Source: Brevibacillus humidisoli
Lineage (GTDB): Bacteria > Bacillota > Bacilli > Brevibacillales > Brevibacillaceae
Length of the DNA: 64,000 bases
Direction of reading: 5' to 3'
Assembly (NCBI RefSeq): GCF_020923435.1
Contig: NZ_CP087263.1
Location: 1,073,970 to 1,137,969 of the forward strand
Shown piece after piece: positions 9,995 through 19,302 of this stretch. Below the pieces are notes generated by a model. That model did no database searches, was not told where the DNA came from, and saw only the letters and a program-made list of their open reading frames with translations. The stretch's first letter is position 1; each line of letters begins with the position of its first letter. A program made the translations under genes and the position numbers.

Positions 9995-10804
9995 ATGGAC
10001 GCGTACGATCAACGTATACCACAGTTGAAACAGCCGAAGCCAAAAAGAAAAGGGAACCGCAAATTGATTACACTGCTTACGTTGTTCTTTCTTGCGCTGC
10101 TGGCTGTCCTCTTTTTTCGCTCTCCGTACAGCAAAGTGGAAGAGATTGTCGTATACGGGAACACTCTCTACACCAAGGAGCAAATCGTGGCGGCATCGGG
10201 TCTTAGCGTCGGTATGCAGTTTTTAAACGTGTGGGAAAGCCGCGTACATGAAAACATGCGCCGATTAAAAGGAGTGGAAAGCGTTTTAGTAACCAGGGAC
10301 TTTCCTGGATTGATCAAGCTGGAGGTTCAGGAATACGATCGAGTTGCCTACTTCCTCTCATTAGAAGATGGAACAAAGGTTTTCCCTCTGCTGGAAAACG
10401 GGTATGTGCTTAATGACACCGCTATGAAGCAACTGGCTGTGGACAGGCCTTTGATTCGTTCGTGGAAGGACCCCGATCTGCTTCCAGCTTTGGCCAAAGC
10501 GCTGGCTCAACTATCACCGGCCGTCCTCGCACAGATTTCCGATATCTCTCTCACTCCGACACCTTACGACAATCAACGAATCACACTTTACATGAGAGAT
10601 GGGAATGAAGTGCGCAGTGTAATTCACCAAGTGGGAAGGAAACTGGCATGGTATCCGTCCATTGTCAACGAGATTCCGAAGGGAGAGAAAGGAATCATTT
10701 ACCTGTTGGAAAGTGCATGGTTTAGCAAGTACAGTAATTCTGAAACGGAGGACGTAGCACCATCCGAAGAAAAAAAGGAGTCAGCAGAGGATGAAAGTGC
10801 GTAA
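9995..10804 (+). CDS. divIB: Cell division protein DivIB/FtsQ
   Basis: Bitopic divisome protein that joins DivIC and FtsL in the septal complex. The ATG at 9995 follows ACGGAGGAATAG. The 269-residue product has a Lys-rich cytoplasmic tail (about 1-23), one membrane helix (about 24-45), a POTRA-type segment starting near VEEIVVYGNTLYT, and an acidic, Glu-rich C-terminal tail. This is the usual DivIB layout. Its end overlaps the next gene by 14 nt, which suggests coupled translation. Confidence 0.88.
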   Translation: MDAYDQRIPQLKQPKPKRKGNRKLITLLTLFFLALLAVLFFRSPYSKVEEIVVYGNTLYTKEQIVAASGLSVGMQFLNVWESRVHENMRRLKGVESVLVTRDFPGLIKLEVQEYDRVAYFLSLEDGTKVFPLLENGYVLNDTAMKQLAVDRPLIRSWKDPDLLPALAKALAQLSPAVLAQISDISLTPTPYDNQRITLYMRDGNEVRSVIHQVGRKLAWYPSIVNEIPKGEKGIIYLLESAWFSKYSNSETEDVAPSEEKKESAEDESA

Positions 10805-11504
10805 AGACTATATTTACCTCTCTATCGTGACACTGACCACCGGCTTTTTAATCTCCCATTCGATTGAGCTGACAAAACTGCGTGCCCTTGAACGGGAGGG
10901 AGATCGGCAGTGGCAGCAAGAAACCAAGTTAAACGAACAGATTGTGAAAGAAAAAGAGCAAAACCGCATTTTGGAAGTACAGTTGCTTGCCTTGCAACGG
11001 CAGGTAGCCAAGGTAGAGGAAGAAGTGGCCGAGCATCAATCGGAAGCGGCAGCGGTACTGGCAGAATTGGAGGCGGCACGGATGATGGCAGGTGTCATTC
11101 CTGTTGAAGGTCCCGGAGTAGTGGTCACCTTGCAGGACAATCCGAATGCCTCGCAGACGGGGGATGTGATGAAGAACATTGTCCACGAGCAGGATGTAAC
11201 GCTCGTTGTCAATGAGCTGCGAGCCGCCGGAGCGGAAGCGATCAGCATCAATGGTCAGAGATTGGTGAGCAATTCCGCCATTCGCTGTGTCGGTCCGACG
11301 ATTATTGTCAACGGAGTGAAGTCCGCCACTCCGTTTGTGATTACGGCGATCGGAGACTCTGCAACCCTGAGTCAGGGATTGCAACTGCCTGGCGGCGTCG
11401 TGGACAGGTTGAAAGACTTTGTCCAGATATCCGTCGAACAGAAAGATCTGCTGCAAGTACCCGCTTTTGTCGGAGACATCTCATTTGATCAAATTTCTTC
11501 CTAA
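10791..11504 (+). CDS. DUF881 protein (YlxW/YlxX type)
   Basis: Membrane-anchored protein of the DUF881 family always found between divIB and ftsA in Bacillales; its molecular role is not established. The 237 residues contain a short cytoplasmic start, one hydrophobic helix (about 8-22), a long heptad-like coiled coil (about 24-85, rich in Glu/Gln/Leu) and a C-terminal globular domain with the family motifs VEGPGVVVTLQDNP, LVVNELRAAGAEAISING and LVSNSAIRCVGPTIIVNG. The start overlaps divIB. Confidence 0.85.
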   Translation: MKVRKDYIYLSIVTLTTGFLISHSIELTKLRALEREGDRQWQQETKLNEQIVKEKEQNRILEVQLLALQRQVAKVEEEVAEHQSEAAAVLAELEAARMMAGVIPVEGPGVVVTLQDNPNASQTGDVMKNIVHEQDVTLVVNELRAAGAEAISINGQRLVSNSAIRCVGPTIIVNGVKSATPFVITAIGDSATLSQGLQLPGGVVDRLKDFVQISVEQKDLLQVPAFVGDISFDQISS

Positions 11505-11569
11505 TCCGGTACTCGTCCAATAGACCTACCTCCCCCACTTTCTTTAGTCAAAAAGAAGGATGCGTTTAT

Positions 11570-12514
11570 ATGACAGGAAACGACCGTAAAATCATGTTTA
11601 TTCTGGCTGCTATTAGTGCTATCATTGGTGTTATGCTGGCAACCCAACTGCGCAGCAACCTCAGTCCGCAAACCACGGAGTCTCGCAGCATTACGGAACT
11701 GCGCAGCACGCTGCAAAAAGAGCTGGAAAAGCATAAAAGTTTGCTAGCTGACATTTCCAAGTACGAGCTGTTGTTTTACCAGTACGAGACCGCTCTGGAT
11801 GAAGGGGAGAGCGTTGAGGTAATGAAGGAAGAGCTGGCGAGGGCCCGAAAGCTCGCCGGGATGGTTAGTCTGACCGGTCCGGGAATTACCGTACGGATTG
11901 TTGATGGGGTACATCCCCAAACGATGCTGCTGCCGGAGCATGGCACTGATACTGGTACAGGAGAGACGGACCTGGACGGTGACTCGAAACAGGAGTTAGA
12001 TGAAGTGGCGGAGGACTCTCCGTTTTCCGTCTCCCAGGACCAGACACCATCTGCACCGAATAATGGTTCAGACTTTACAGATAATGGAGGGATTGCGGCA
12101 ACTGAGATCAGGGGCGATGATGAAGCGTCAGGAGATGCCGAAAATCCCGTAGGAAATCCGCCGCCGCTCTTGATGGGTGAAGATTTGCACTTGTTGGTAA
12201 ACGAACTGCTGGTGAATGGGGCGAAAGCTGTTTCCATCAATGGACATCGGCTCATTGCTACCAGCGCGATCCGAAATGTCGGGAACAGCATACAGGTTAA
12301 CACGAAGTTCATCCAACCTCCCTATGTGATCAAGGCTTTGGGTGATCCTGAGACCCTGATTTCAGGATTGAAATTGGCCAATATCGAGGGATATTTTCAA
12401 TTGGTGAACAAGACAGTGCTGACGGAAAAACATGAGCAGCTCTATATTCCTGCGTATCAGGATGAGCAAAGTGTACGATATATGAGACCTGTGAAAGCAA
12501 AAGGAGATTCGTAG
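11570..12514 (+). CDS. DUF881 protein with acidic insertion
   Basis: Second tandem DUF881 paralogue, 314 residues. It has an N-terminal membrane helix (about 8-24), a shorter coiled-coil stretch and the family core (LTGPGITVRIVDG, LVNELLVNGAKAVSINGHRLI). Between the two halves of the core lies an insertion of roughly 75 residues (about 125-200) rich in Asp, Glu, Gly, Ser and Thr and predicted to be disordered. The first copy lacks it. RBS AGAAGGA precedes the ATG. sbp follows after three bases. Confidence 0.82.
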   Translation: MTGNDRKIMFILAAISAIIGVMLATQLRSNLSPQTTESRSITELRSTLQKELEKHKSLLADISKYELLFYQYETALDEGESVEVMKEELARARKLAGMVSLTGPGITVRIVDGVHPQTMLLPEHGTDTGTGETDLDGDSKQELDEVAEDSPFSVSQDQTPSAPNNGSDFTDNGGIAATEIRGDDEASGDAENPVGNPPPLLMGEDLHLLVNELLVNGAKAVSINGHRLIATSAIRNVGNSIQVNTKFIQPPYVIKALGDPETLISGLKLANIEGYFQLVNKTVLTEKHEQLYIPAYQDEQSVRYMRPVKAKGDS

Positions 12515-12517
12515 CAT

Positions 12518-12865
12518 ATGTGGCTTCCACTCATTGGGCTGATAGCCGGCATTGTTCTCGGGTTTGTGTTGGACCTGCGAGTTCCACAGGAATACAGCAG
12601 TTACGTTTCCATTGCACTTCTGGCCGGATTAGATACGATTTTTGGCGGCATTCGCGCCTATTTGGAACGGATGTTTAACGTCCGTATCTTCATGTCAGGT
12701 TTTTTCTTTAACACGTTGTTCGCCGCAGGATTAGCCTTTTTAGGGGCGTTTCTCGGCATCGACCTGTACATGGCCGCGATTGTAGCATTTGGTGTCAGGC
12801 TGTTTAACAACCTTGCCGTGATTCGCCGGATCATCTTGTCCAAATGGCTTAGCCAGCGGCAGTAA
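12518..12865 (+). CDS. sbp: Small basic membrane protein (DUF1290/Sbp)
   Basis: 115-residue hydrophobic protein with about three to four membrane segments and a basic C-terminus (RRIILSKWLSQRQ). The opening WLPLIGLIAGIVLGFVLDLRVP and the segment LLAGLDTIFGGIRAYLE are typical of the small basic protein encoded just before ftsA in Firmicutes. Its function is unknown. AAAGGAG lies 12 nt before the ATG and the gene is tightly packed behind the DUF881 gene. Confidence 0.88.
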   Translation: MWLPLIGLIAGIVLGFVLDLRVPQEYSSYVSIALLAGLDTIFGGIRAYLERMFNVRIFMSGFFFNTLFAAGLAFLGAFLGIDLYMAAIVAFGVRLFNNLAVIRRIILSKWLSQRQ

Positions 12866-12911
12866 GGTTTTAGTCGAATCGTACTTTTTTTAAAAAAATC
12901 ATAACAGAAAA

Positions 12912-12937
12912 AAGGGAATGGTTGACCTGTGTGGAAT
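12912..12937 (+). promoter_or_regulatory. Possible sigma-H-like promoter before ftsA
   Basis: The sequence AAGGGAATG (12912-12920) and, 10 bp later, GTGGAAT (12931-12937) resemble the sigma-H -35 (AGGAWWW type) and -10 (RNNGAAT) elements, with one mismatch and a spacer about one base short. In B. subtilis ftsAZ has a sigma-H promoter used at sporulation onset, so the position is suggestive. Confidence 0.3.
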
Positions 12938-12996
12938 AGAGTATGCAGGTGTGTTTGTGATCAACAACAAGTCGTAGCAGAGGAGGTGTCAACGGT

Positions 12997-14253
12997 TTGG
13001 TAAACAACCATAATGAGCTGATCGTCAGCTTAGATATCGGAACGTCCAAGGTGCGCATCATGATTGGCGAAATAGACGGCGGGACGATGAACATTATCGG
13101 CGTGGGACAAGCTCATTCCGAAGGGATAAAAAAAGGGGCTATCGTCGATATCGACCAAACCGTGCATGCCATCCGTGAAGCTGTTGACCATGCCGAGCGC
13201 ATGGTGGACGTCTCAGTAAATGAGGTGTTTGTCGGCGTTACCGGCAATCACATAGAGTTATTCGATACACAAGGCGTTGTCGCCGTCTCCAGTGATGACC
13301 GGGAAATCAAAGAAGAGGATATCGAACGGGTGATTCAGGCGGCCAAAGTGGTGGCCATCCCTCCTGACCGGGAAATCATCGAAGTTGTTCCCAAAGAATT
13401 TATTGTCGATGGTTTGGCTGGCATCAAGGATCCCCGGGGCATGATCGGTGTCAGGCTGGAGATGGAAGGGATGATCGTCACTGGCTCCAAGACCGTGATT
13501 CACAACATTGTGCGGTGTGTGGAGCGGGCCAACCTGCGTATTGGCGGCATTTTTCTGCAGCCGCTTGCCGCAAGTCGTGGGGCTCTGACCAAGGATGATA
13601 AAAACATGGGAGTGGCCCTCGTCGACATCGGTGCTGGCTCCACTACCGTAGCGATATTTGAGCAGGGGCATATGGTTGCCACCTCGGTAATCGGGATCGG
13701 TGGAGATCATATCACCAACGACATCGCCCTAGGATTGCGGACTCACACGGAAGCCGCAGAAAAGGTAAAGGTAAAGCACGGCTGTGCATTGGTCGATGAA
13801 GCTTCGGAAGAAGAGAAGTTTAAAGTGAGTCGGATTGGCAGCGAGGTGGAGAAACAGTTTACCCAGGTTGACTTGGCGACGATTATTGAACCGAGAGCTG
13901 CGGAGATTTTTCAACTGATCGAAGAAGAACTACATAGGCTCGGGTTTGATGAGATTGCCGGCGGGTACGTCCTCACTGGTGGTACGGTATCGATGCCAGG
14001 CATGGTGGAGTTGGCCAAGGAAGAGCTAAGCGCTCCGGTGCGGATCGCCATACCGGACTACATCGGCGTACGTGACCCAGCTTACATGACTGGTGTCGGA
14101 TTGATCCAGTATGCGGCGGCCCGTACAGCCAACCGAAGCGAGCGCGCAGCTGCAACCGTAAAGGCAGGCTATAAATCGACAGCATCTAACCGACAAAAAG
14201 AGTCCGGTACACTGCTGGAACGAGTCAAAAACTGGTTTAGCGAGTTTATCTAA
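12997..14253 (+). CDS. ftsA: Cell division protein FtsA
   Basis: Actin-like ATPase that tethers FtsZ filaments to the membrane. The start is TTG at 12997, fixed by GAGGAGGTG ten bases upstream; 418 residues. Visible are the phosphate-1 motif SLDIGTSKVRIMIGE, the 1C domain with VFVGVTGNHI, phosphate-2 LVDIGAGSTTVAIF, the adenosine motif GYVLTGGTVSMPG and a C-terminal amphipathic end (LLERVKNWFSEFI) that fits the membrane-targeting helix. Confidence 0.95.
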   Translation: MVNNHNELIVSLDIGTSKVRIMIGEIDGGTMNIIGVGQAHSEGIKKGAIVDIDQTVHAIREAVDHAERMVDVSVNEVFVGVTGNHIELFDTQGVVAVSSDDREIKEEDIERVIQAAKVVAIPPDREIIEVVPKEFIVDGLAGIKDPRGMIGVRLEMEGMIVTGSKTVIHNIVRCVERANLRIGGIFLQPLAASRGALTKDDKNMGVALVDIGAGSTTVAIFEQGHMVATSVIGIGGDHITNDIALGLRTHTEAAEKVKVKHGCALVDEASEEEKFKVSRIGSEVEKQFTQVDLATIIEPRAAEIFQLIEEELHRLGFDEIAGGYVLTGGTVSMPGMVELAKEELSAPVRIAIPDYIGVRDPAYMTGVGLIQYAAARTANRSERAAATVKAGYKSTASNRQKESGTLLERVKNWFSEFI

Positions 14254-14323
14254 GCTAAGTGATCGCGTTAGATAGGGATACCTGGGGAGCTCTCGTATGC
14301 TCGAGTGAGGAGGAACATGCAGG

Positions 14324-15460
14324 ATGTTGGAGTTTGACTTGGATCTTGAACAATTTGCGCAGATTAAAGTAATCGGCTGCGGCGGCGGCGGCAGCAACGC
14401 TGTTAACCGCATGATCGCCGGCGGCGTACAAGGTGTCGAATTCATTACGGTCAATACGGATGCACAGGCGCTGCAACTGTCCAGTGCCGATATAAAACTG
14501 CAGATCGGTGAAAAGTTGACTCGTGGACTGGGCGCTGGCGCCAATCCTGAAGTCGGCAAAAAGGCAGCGGAAGAAAGTCGCGAGATGATCGAAAACGCAT
14601 TACGCGGTGCCGACATGGTGTTTGTTACGGCGGGTATGGGTGGCGGCACCGGTACCGGTGCTGCGCCGGTGATCGCTGAGATCGCCAAGGAACTAGGTGC
14701 TTTGACGGTTGGAGTGGTCACCCGTCCTTTCTCTTTTGAGGGTCGCAAGCGGTCGCTGCAGGCAGAGGCGGGCATTGCCAATCTAAAGGATAAAGTGGAC
14801 ACACTGATTGTGATCCCCAACGACAGGCTGTTGGAAATCGTCGAGAAAAATACACCAATGCTGGAAGCGTTCCGCCAGGCTGACAATGTCCTCCGACAAG
14901 GTGTACAAGGGATCTCCGATCTGATTGCCACACCAGGGCTGATCAACCTCGATTTTGCCGATGTGAAGACGATCATGACCGAACGCGGATCGGCACTGAT
15001 GGGGATCGGTGTTGCCAGCGGCGAGAGTCGCGCCGCCGAGGCAGCCCGCAAGGCAATCTCCAGCCCGCTGTTGGAGAGTTCGATTGACGGGGCGCGCGGT
15101 GTGTTGATGAACATTACCGGCGGCACCAACCTCAGTTTGTACGAAGTAAACGAAGCAGCTGACATCGTGGCTTCTGCAGCCGATCTCGATGTAAACATGA
15201 TCTTCGGAGCCGTGATTAACGAGGACCTCAAGGATGAGATCGTAGTCACCGTGATCGCTACCGGCTTTGAAGAACATCAGAAGCAAAAAGCGGATGCAGG
15301 ACGTGCGGCACAGCAGAACACCCGTCCGGGGCAGTCCGGAATGGCGGCCCAAACGCCGCGCTCACGGGATGAGGAAGATGTAAAATCAATGCTCTCTATG
15401 AGCAATCTGGATAATCTGGATATCCCGGCATTTCTGCGGAATCGCCGGCGGAAAAAATAA
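14324..15460 (+). CDS. ftsZ: Cell division protein FtsZ
   Basis: Tubulin-like GTPase that forms the Z ring. The 378-residue product has the glycine-rich [12 protein letters not shown] near the N-terminus, the tubulin signature [22 protein letters not shown] and the T7 loop with NLDFADV. A variable linker follows from about 317. The C-terminal peptide [13 protein letters not shown] binds FtsA and SepF in the family, and both partners are encoded in this window. GAGGAGG precedes the ATG; an earlier ATG at 14317 is out of frame. Confidence 0.97.
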   Translation: MLEFDLDLEQFAQIKVIGCGGGGSNAVNRMIAGGVQGVEFITVNTDAQALQLSSADIKLQIGEKLTRGLGAGANPEVGKKAAEESREMIENALRGADMVFVTAGMGGGTGTGAAPVIAEIAKELGALTVGVVTRPFSFEGRKRSLQAEAGIANLKDKVDTLIVIPNDRLLEIVEKNTPMLEAFRQADNVLRQGVQGISDLIATPGLINLDFADVKTIMTERGSALMGIGVASGESRAAEAARKAISSPLLESSIDGARGVLMNITGGTNLSLYEVNEAADIVASAADLDVNMIFGAVINEDLKDEIVVTVIATGFEEHQKQKADAGRAAQQNTRPGQSGMAAQTPRSRDEEDVKSMLSMSNLDNLDIPAFLRNRRRKK

Positions 15461-15511
15461 GCTGAGATTTCCTCAATAAGGATGGGGAAACAAACTAAGT
15501 CGAACAAAAGT

Positions 15512-15549
15512 CCTTATTTGGAGACCAAGCTCCAGGTAGGGATTTTTTT
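15512..15549 (+). terminator. Rho-independent terminator of the dcw operon
   Basis: A 12-bp stem (15512-15523 with 15530-15541, three G-U pairs) and a 6-nt loop are followed by ATTTTTTTC. It ends the division operon after ftsZ. Confidence 0.75.
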
Positions 15550-15579
15550 CTTACATGGAAGCAGATGAGAAAATAATAA

Positions 15580-16011
<432 letters not shown>

Positions 16012-16076
16012 AGAATATCCTACACCAATGTTCTTTCTCCACTGTTAAAAGGCCACCTTCTAAACTAGCATCCACC

Positions 16077-16378
16077 GACCGACACGGTCAGTTTTGCGTG
16101 TAGACAAAACCTCGGTACAGGCGGAGAGTAGCTCTTTTGCGGAAGGAGCGACTCTTGCCAACCAGCTCAGCGGAGCCAGTCCGAAGCGGGGGCTTTCGGG
16201 CGCAACCCTGAGGTACTTCGTAGCGATGACCACTTTTTGCGACCGCCCGCTTCGGACTGGCGCAGCGGACAGTCCCACTTCCTCGCTGGTTGGCAACGAA
16301 GCGACTGGAGGAAAAGAGCTACTCTCCCCCGCCCCGCCCCTTTGTCTACAGGCTGCACTGACCGACACGGTCAGTTTT
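16077..16378. repeat. ~250-bp imperfect hairpin element flanked by 19-bp direct repeats
   Basis: Identical 19-bp sequences (GACCGACACGGTCAGTTTT) occur at 16077-16095 and 16360-16378. Between them are nested inverted-repeat arms: 16100-16108 pairs with 16341-16349 (9 bp), 16123-16138 with 16312-16327 (16 bp, perfect), 16155-16166 with 16285-16296 (12 bp) and 16176-16190 with 16246-16260 (15 bp, perfect). The central loop is 16191-16245. There is no credible coding frame inside. The layout fits a miniature inverted-repeat element with a target-site duplication, or a long structured RNA between two terminator-like hairpins. The family is not recognised. Confidence 0.75.
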
Positions 16379-16382
16379 TTTT
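16358..16382 (+). terminator. Terminator overlapping the right-hand direct repeat
   Basis: CTGACC/GGTCAG stem (16358-16363 with 16369-16374), 5-nt loop, then eight T. The left copy of the repeat (16077) has the same core hairpin but only TTTT. It may be the original terminator of the VOC gene, split off by the element. Confidence 0.65.
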
Positions 16383-16489
16383 ATCTAACGAACCAGCAAT
16401 TGTTGAGTTCTGCTTTGCACCGGGTTTGTCCGATGAAACAGTCTGCATCGGGAATAGCAGTCGGCAAAAAGGCCAAAAACAAGCTCCTC

Positions 16490-16570
16490 TTTCGACATGT
16501 TCGGTTCTACAAAAAAAGTGAAAAAAGCTGTCAAGAAGCGACAGACTTTACATACACATTAAGATATACT
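16490..16570 (+). promoter_or_regulatory. Putative Spo0A-controlled promoter of spoIIGA-sigE
   Basis: Upstream of spoIIGA there is TTTCGACAT (16490-16498), an 8/9 match to the reverse 0A box, and a weaker facing pair of half-sites (TGTCAAG at 16530 and GCGACA at 16538-16543). A good -10 hexamer TATACT lies at 16565-16570 without a normal -35 at 17 bp. In B. subtilis the spoIIG promoter is activated by Spo0A~P and has an abnormally spaced -35, so this arrangement fits; the assignment is inference. Confidence 0.45.
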
Positions 16571-16599
16571 GTTTTTGCCAGGCGGGGGGTGAAGACAGT

Positions 16600-17562
16600 A
16601 TGGTGGTTTACCTTGATATCATCATACTCCTCAACTTTGCAATTGATACCTTGTTGCTGTGGTTTACAGCTTACTTTCGCAAGGCAAGAATCGTCTGGTG
16701 GAGGCTGCTGGCAGCAGCAGCATTTGGGTCTACGTATATCGCTTTCTTTTTTCTGCCGTCATTTGCCGGTATGTATCAGTGGATGGTCAAGCTGCTCTTT
16801 TCTGTCCTGATGCTGTTGATCGCCTTTGGGTTTCCTCGGCTGCTTGCATTTGCCCACCATCTCTGTGTGTTTTACTTTGTGGCATTTGTATTTGGCGGTG
16901 GCGTATTTGGCTTGAACTACTTGTTGGCTTCACAAAGTGAAGTGATGAATGGGATTCTCGTGACCCACAATGATGGATTTGGGGTAGGTTCCAAGCCGAC
17001 GCTTCTGGTGCTGGCAGCCGGCTTTGCTCTGGTCTACATACTCAGCCGCAATAGCTATCGAGCGATTCAAGGTCCCCGACAGATCGAATCGTTTCTGGTA
17101 GAAGTATGCGTGAAGGTAAACGGTGAGAGTGTGATCTGCCGTGGTTTAGTCGATACCGGCAACCAACTGCAGGAGCCGATTACCCGTATACCGGTGATGA
17201 TTATGGAGAGCAAGTTGTTGGCTCATCTATTGCCTGCGGGGCTATCCGACCGCTTGGCTCAGTTGAATGGTATGCTGGACGGATTAGACGATCTGTTTGA
17301 TTCCATGCGGGATGAGTGGCAAGCCCGTTTGCGGGTGATTCCCTACCGCAGTGTCTCACGAGGAATGGATTTTCTCTTAGCGGTGAAACCGGATGTCGTG
17401 GTTATCGTCCAGCAGGGAGAGCGGTTTGAGTGCCGACGTGTTCTGCTGGGTTTAAATCCACACCCATTGTCAGCGGACCAGACCTATCAGGCGATTGTCC
17501 ATCCCGCCTTGGTGCAGCAGGATCCGGAAGGGACTGCCAAATCTATCAAACAGGAGGGTTAG
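16600..17562 (+). CDS. spoIIGA: Sigma-E processing peptidase SpoIIGA
   Basis: Membrane-embedded aspartic protease that cleaves pro-sigma-E in the mother cell after a signal from the forespore. The 320 residues contain five N-terminal hydrophobic segments (to about residue 150) and a cytoplasmic protease domain. The catalytic aspartate is Asp185 in the motif DTG (185-187), within GLVDTGNQLQEP. GGGGGTGA precedes the ATG. It lies immediately before its substrate gene sigE, the conserved arrangement. Confidence 0.95.
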   Translation: MVVYLDIIILLNFAIDTLLLWFTAYFRKARIVWWRLLAAAAFGSTYIAFFFLPSFAGMYQWMVKLLFSVLMLLIAFGFPRLLAFAHHLCVFYFVAFVFGGGVFGLNYLLASQSEVMNGILVTHNDGFGVGSKPTLLVLAAGFALVYILSRNSYRAIQGPRQIESFLVEVCVKVNGESVICRGLVDTGNQLQEPITRIPVMIMESKLLAHLLPAGLSDRLAQLNGMLDGLDDLFDSMRDEWQARLRVIPYRSVSRGMDFLLAVKPDVVVIVQQGERFECRRVLLGLNPHPLSADQTYQAIVHPALVQQDPEGTAKSIKQEG

Positions 17563-17565
17563 CAA

Positions 17566-18288
17566 TTGTTCGTTAAATTCCGTCTCCAACTGCAGCTGCT
17601 ATGGTATCGTATCTTGATCGCTATCGGGGCACGTGCCGAGGAAATCTACTACATTGGGGGCAGCGAGGCACTGCCGCCACCCCTTACAAGAGAAGAAGAA
17701 GAGCTCCTGCTCGCCCGCCTTCCGTCCGGAGATGCTGCCGTTCGCAGTATGCTGATTGAACGCAATCTGCGTCTGGTGGTCTATATTGCCAGGAAGTTTG
17801 AGAATACCGGGATCAACATCGAAGATTTGGTCAGCATCGGAACAATCGGCTTGATTAAAGCAGTCAATACGTTTGATCCGCAAAAAAACATCAAGCTGGC
17901 TACGTATGCTTCCCGCTGTATCGAAAACGAGATCCTGATGTACCTGAGGAGAAATAACAAAATCCGTTCTGAAGTTTCGTTTGACGAGCCTTTGAATATC
18001 GATTGGGATGGCAACGAGCTGCTGCTCTCTGATGTACTAGGTACCGAGAACGATACGATTTACCGCAACATCGAAGATCAGGTGGATCGCAAGCTGCTGA
18101 AAAAAGCGCTGGATAAGCTGTCTGATCGTGAGCGGACGATCATGGAGCTGCGGTTCGGATTACGAGGTGAAGAAGAGAAAACGCAAAAGGATGTGGCCGA
18201 CCTGTTGGGAATCTCTCAATCGTATATTTCCCGATTGGAAAAGCGAATTATCAAACGGTTGCGCAAAGAATTCAACAAAATGGTCTGA
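17566..18288 (+). CDS. sigE: RNA polymerase sigma-E factor precursor
   Basis: Mother-cell sporulation sigma factor made as an inactive precursor. The start is TTG at 17566 after CAGGAGGG; 240 residues, the usual length. An amphipathic pro-region (about 1-28) precedes the cleavage area near [16 protein letters not shown]. Region 2 ([37 protein letters not shown]) and region 4 with helix-turn-helix ([18 protein letters not shown]) are nearly identical to B. subtilis sigma-E. Three bases separate it from spoIIGA, so the two are co-expressed. Confidence 0.97.
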   Translation: MFVKFRLQLQLLWYRILIAIGARAEEIYYIGGSEALPPPLTREEEELLLARLPSGDAAVRSMLIERNLRLVVYIARKFENTGINIEDLVSIGTIGLIKAVNTFDPQKNIKLATYASRCIENEILMYLRRNNKIRSEVSFDEPLNIDWDGNELLLSDVLGTENDTIYRNIEDQVDRKLLKKALDKLSDRERTIMELRFGLRGEEEKTQKDVADLLGISQSYISRLEKRIIKRLRKEFNKMV

Positions 18289-18289
18289 C

Positions 18290-18317
18290 GCATATTTTCC
18301 CCATCCGAGGAGATACT
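18290..18317 (+). promoter_or_regulatory. Possible forespore (sigma-F/sigma-G) promoter of sigG
   Basis: GCATA (18290-18294) followed after 14 bp by GGAGATACT (18309-18317) matches the forespore consensus GYWTA / GGNNANANT at each fixed base, with a spacer one or two bases short. It lies between sigE and sigG, where B. subtilis has its sigma-F-dependent sigG promoter. Confidence 0.4.
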
Positions 18318-18414
18318 GTTCCTAAACCGTACCAGAAAGTGGATGCCGTTACCGGCTCCCTTCCTGCGTTTTAAGGAGACGGAAGCTTTTCATACTCCAG
18401 AGGAGGGGAAGGAC

Positions 18415-19194
18415 ATGACGCGCAACAAGGTGGAGATCTGTGGAGTAGATACGTCGAAGCTTCCTGTATTGACCAACAAGGAGATGAGGGAACTCTTCGA
18501 ACGACTGCAAGGAGGCGAGCATTCGGCACGAGAGAAACTGGTCAACGGAAACCTGCGGCTGGTCTTGAGTGTGATCCAGCGGTTCAACAACCGGGGCGAA
18601 TATGTTGATGATCTGTTCCAAGTTGGGTGTATCGGTTTAATGAAGGCGATCGACAACTTTGACCTCAGCCAGAACGTCAAATTCTCAACGTATGCCGTTC
18701 CGATGATTATCGGAGAAATCCGGCGTTATCTGCGTGACAACAACCCGATCAGGGTCTCCCGCTCCCTGCGTGACATCGCGTACAAAGCGCTGCAGGTACG
18801 GGACAACCTGACCAATCGGCATTCGCGCGAACCAACTATTACCGAGATATCCGACGAGTTAAACGTCCCAAAAGAGGATGTTGTGTTTGCCCTCGATGCA
18901 ATCCAGGATCCGGTCTCGTTATTCGAGCCGATTTATCAGGACGGCGGGGATCCGATCTATGTGATGGATCAGATCAGTGACGAGAAAAACAGAGATGCCC
19001 TGTGGGTAGAGGAGATCGCCCTGCGTGAAGGAATGCACCGCCTTGGCGAGCGTGAAAAAATGATCTTGTCGATGCGTTTTTACGAGGGCAAGACACAGAT
19101 GGAGGTAGCCGAGGAGATCGGGATCTCGCAGGCGCAGGTGTCGCGTCTGGAAAAAGCGGCAATCGCCCACATGCAGAAACACGTGCAATCATGA
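18415..19194 (+). CDS. sigG: RNA polymerase sigma-G factor
   Basis: Late forespore sigma factor. The ATG at 18415 follows AGGAGGGG and gives a 259-residue protein beginning MTRNKVEICGVDTSKLP, the conserved sigma-G N-terminus; the frame extends upstream only by chance. Regions 2, 3 and 4 are intact (FSTYAVPMIIGEIRRYLRD, SRSLRDIAYKALQVRD, VAEEIGISQAQVSRLEKAAI). The linkage spoIIGA-sigE-sigG is conserved in Bacilli and many Clostridia. Confidence 0.97.
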   Translation: MTRNKVEICGVDTSKLPVLTNKEMRELFERLQGGEHSAREKLVNGNLRLVLSVIQRFNNRGEYVDDLFQVGCIGLMKAIDNFDLSQNVKFSTYAVPMIIGEIRRYLRDNNPIRVSRSLRDIAYKALQVRDNLTNRHSREPTITEISDELNVPKEDVVFALDAIQDPVSLFEPIYQDGGDPIYVMDQISDEKNRDALWVEEIALREGMHRLGEREKMILSMRFYEGKTQMEVAEEIGISQAQVSRLEKAAIAHMQKHVQS

Positions 19195-19198
19195 CCAT

Positions 19199-19223
19199 AA
19201 GCTTCCCGATGGGGAAGCTTTTT
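19199..19223 (+). terminator. Terminator after sigG
   Basis: Perfect 9-bp stem (AAGCTTCCC at 19199-19207 with GGGAAGCTT at 19212-19220), 4-nt loop and a run of T to 19223. Confidence 0.85.
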
Positions 19224-19302
19224 GTATGGTCGAATGGACATAAACCCGGTTATCCACATATACATAAGAGTAGGGGAGGCCAAAAAAAGTGGGTGAGCAG
19301 GT

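Noticed and set aside
16094-16810. 238-codon frame across the hairpin element
   Set aside because: It runs through the inverted repeats and into spoIIGA in another frame; no ribosome site, composition not protein-like.
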